Assembly: GCA_030529425.1 (NCBI GenBank)
Contig: JAUMWX010000002.1
Span: 186,001 to 250,000 of the forward strand
Length of the DNA stretch: 64,000 bases
Direction: 5' to 3'
Origin: Tissierellia bacterium
GTDB lineage: Bacteria > Bacillota > Clostridia > Tissierellales > Peptoniphilaceae
Below are positions 63,821-64,000 of this stretch, in pieces. A program made the translations under genes and the position numbers. Within the stretch, counting starts at the first letter, position 1. Each line of letters starts with the position of its first letter. A model generated the notes under the pieces. The model made no database searches. It was not told where the DNA came from and was given only the letters and a program-made list of their open reading frames with translations.

Positions 63821-64000
63821 TCATTCTCCTAAAGAAACTCTTTTGAATACTTCTTTTTCAATTCTTTTTCCTGTTGGAGTTGAAGCTATACCTCCAAGTG
63901 CCGTTTCTTTAAAGTTTGGATTCATCAAATCTCCGACTTCCTTCATCGATTCAACCACCTCATCAAAAGGTGCAAGAGATTCAATTCCCGCCAAAGCCAT
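63821..64000 (-). CDS. sdaAA: L-serine dehydratase alpha subunit, C-terminus (partial)
   Basis: The last 59 codons of a gene entering from the right: ALAGIESLAPFDEVVESMKEVGDLMNPNFKETALGGIASTPTGKRIEKEVF, the conserved C-terminal end of the iron-sulfur-dependent L-serine ammonia-lyase alpha chain (PFDEV, ETALGG-x-A-x-TPTGK). The enzyme converts serine to pyruvate and ammonia. It lies upstream of tRNA-Thr on the same strand and marks the chromosome flank. Confidence 0.9.
   Translation of the reverse strand: MALAGIESLAPFDEVVESMKEVGDLMNPNFKETALGGIASTPTGKRIEKEVFKRVSLGE

Overview
The window is almost entirely two complete-looking temperate siphovirus prophages lying head to tail in the chromosome of a low-GC Gram-positive bacterium. 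Low GC, strong AGGAGG-type ribosome binding sites, lipoprotein signals and the right-flank host genes (a DUF4299-like protein, tRNA-Thr and the C-terminus of an iron-sulfur L-serine dehydratase alpha chain) suit an anaerobic Firmicute of the Tissierellia/Peptoniphilaceae type. That host assignment is inference.

Prophage 1 (left edge to 29137; its left end is outside the window). On the minus strand, read right to left, it has: excisionase-like and Cro-like genes, small early genes, an HUH replication initiator beside three DnaA-box-like repeats, RecU, a block of damaged or switchable DNA methyltransferases, membrane and lipoprotein genes, MazG, a late regulator, a micropeptide unit, HNH, P27-type TerS, TerL, HK97-type portal, protease and capsid, head-tail connectors, tail genes with a G/T frameshift, tape measure, tail tip, a Dp1-like holin and a GH25 lysozyme. 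On the plus strand are the CI-like S24 repressor, a membrane protein, a lipoprotein, a RhuM-like remnant and the integrase. HNH next to the terminase suggests cos packaging.

Prophage 2 (29138 to 62475, about 33.3 kb) has the same plan but mostly unrelated modules. It carries an r1t-like holin and an amidase, a tail whose tip genes are nearly identical to those of prophage 1, a canonical CCCAAAC -1 frameshift in the tail chaperones, an SPP1-type head (GP20 scaffold, MuF protein fused to a putative BECR-fold nuclease toxin, gp6-type portal) and a terminase large-subunit gene split by a group I intron carrying a GIY-YIG endonuclease. Replication genes are SNF2 helicase, VRR-NUC, VirE/D5-type primase-helicase, family A DNA polymerase, DUF2815 and DUF2800. 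CI/Cro, a lipoprotein and an integrase close the element.

The 18-bp sequence TCCCCACCACCCGCACCA follows both integrase genes (29120 and 62458) and looks like the 3' end of a tRNA, probably tRNA-Leu. The two phages therefore appear to share one attachment site and to have integrated in tandem, with the intact tRNA expected left of the window.

The most novel-looking material is: (i) a three-gene micropeptide operon present once in each prophage under a promoter with a CATAGT-N6-ACTATG operator; (ii) a three-segment RNA in both integrase leaders in which one strand can pair either with an upstream copy or with the Shine-Dalgarno region, with covariation between the phages; (iii) a methyltransferase gene interrupted at a G8 tract, suggesting phase variation; (iv) a MuF-toxin fusion followed by a structured intergenic RNA candidate.
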